Shown here: piece after piece, positions 63,216 through 64,000 of the stretch | Numbering within the stretch: the first letter of the stretch is position 1 | Layout of the letters: each line of letters begins with the position of its first letter | Source: Paroedura picta | Lineage: Eukaryota > Chordata > Lepidosauria > Squamata > Gekkonidae | Direction: 5' to 3' | Assembly: GCF_049243985.1 (NCBI RefSeq) | Contig: NC_135370.1 | Location: 167,489,824 to 167,553,823, forward strand | Length of the DNA: 64,000 nt | Position numbers and translations under genes: made by a program | Notes under the pieces: model-generated | What the model was told of the DNA's origin: nothing | What the model saw: only the letters and a program-made list of their open reading frames with translations | Databases searched by the model: none

Positions 63216-63764
63216 TGATTGTCCCCTTGGGGGACAATCCTGGATGTGCTAAGGAAGTATTAACTTGCTTCTGGTTGCCCAATAAACATGTGCCTGTGTT
63301 AGAGATTGAACCAGGAATTTCGAGGCTATCCCCTGTGGACGTGAGGAAAGGTGCAAGAGAAGACTCGGCCGCTCAGGGATTTCTACGGAGACCTGCAGGA
63401 AGTGAAGCACAGCCCTGGCCTGATCCCAGTTCCTCTGTGACTTCCAGAGCACCAGGATGGGCAGGAGTGGGTCTCAGTTATTTTTGACAGGAGGAAGGAG
63501 CTAAATGTGCCAGCACAAAGGAAGGCATGCCCTTTTCCTTTTTCATGTCCTTTGCTAGTCACAAAAGCCAGGAAAGGGACTCGCAGTTGGTGAGCTAGAC
63601 AAGAGTGTTTGTGGAGCCCGGGTGTCCGTGAAGGAAAGCAATTATGTATTGTGCTAAATTTGTCACAAGCATCACAAGTCACTTTTATGGCTTGCGAGCA
63701 GCTTCTCTTTGCAGGAGAACCTCTGTCCATTCTGTGAGATTATGAACAAAATCCAGGAGAAGAG

Positions 63765-63940
63765 CAGGTTTGAAGTTCAGTAGCACCTTAAAGACCAGCA
63801 AGATTTATATGGTATAAATGGAACGTTGACTCTTGAAAGCTTACATAGCCTGGATACCTTGCTGGACTTTAGGGTGCTACTGGACTCAAATTTTGGTTTT
63901 CTGCTGCACACCAACATGGCTACCCACCTGGAAAAAATTT
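63765..63940. repeat. Foldback repeat
   Basis: Arms 'agttcagtagcaccttaaag' and 'tttagggtgctactggactc' are inverted; outer 'caccaacatggctacccacc'. Confidence 0.72.
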
Positions 63941-64000
63941 AAAGAACTCCTTATTTTTTTCTGCAAAAGTGCCAGAACTGTCATGATTTTAAATTCGAAA

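Noticed and set aside
59700-64000. Coding exons of TECPR2
   Set aside because: I looked for the conserved first coding exon and saw no match; only a probable noncoding exon 1 remains.
1-64000. CRISPR arrays, bacterial operons, endogenous retroviruses or LTR elements
   Set aside because: Repeats are interspersed and irregular, genes are intron-split, and no paired long terminal repeats or viral protein motifs were recognised.

Overview
The window is nuclear DNA of a vertebrate, most likely a squamate reptile and plausibly a gecko. Three things point there. Host genes are split into short exons among long introns. The repeats are the squamate mix: BovB LINEs, CR1 and L2-type LINEs, a Sauria-type SINE, tRNA-derived and 5S rRNA-derived SINEs, and dense palindromic hAT MITEs. 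Gene order matches amniote WDR20-MOK-ZNF839-CINP-TECPR2 (human 14q32). The species cannot be fixed from the sequence. I recognise no retrovirus, LTR element, Polinton or toxin gene.

Layout. 1-2068 is the 3' part of a BovB LINE with an open reverse transcriptase frame. 2.1-17 kb is mostly intergenic or intronic DNA with scattered repeats; 9485-10259 looks like a 3'-terminal exon, probably of WDR20 (inferred from synteny). 17061-36861 on the minus strand is MOK, a MAPK/CDK-like kinase, with twelve coding exons placed. After a CpG-rich gap, ZNF839 runs on the plus strand from 38349 to a poly(A) signal at 52686 in eight coding exons. CINP lies on the minus strand (54726-59484, five coding exons, complete, 206 aa). 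Its CpG island is shared with what is probably TECPR2 exon 1 on the plus strand; the coding exons of TECPR2 are not in the window.

The genes form two head-to-head pairs (MOK/ZNF839 and CINP/TECPR2) and one convergent pair (ZNF839/CINP). They act in different pathways: a cilia- and MAPK-related kinase, a little-known zinc finger protein, a CDK2/ATR and AAA-ATPase cofactor, and an autophagy/ER-exit factor. The arrangement is conserved synteny, not an operon.

The most informative repeat signal is a set of four short inverted-repeat transposon families. They share 8-bp target duplications with a central TA (19 of 21 insertions), the pattern known for the Buster branch of hAT transposons. A fifth family fits the Ac-type pattern instead. 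Nested insertions at 41.9-44.8 kb and 14.6-15.1 kb give a relative order of activity.
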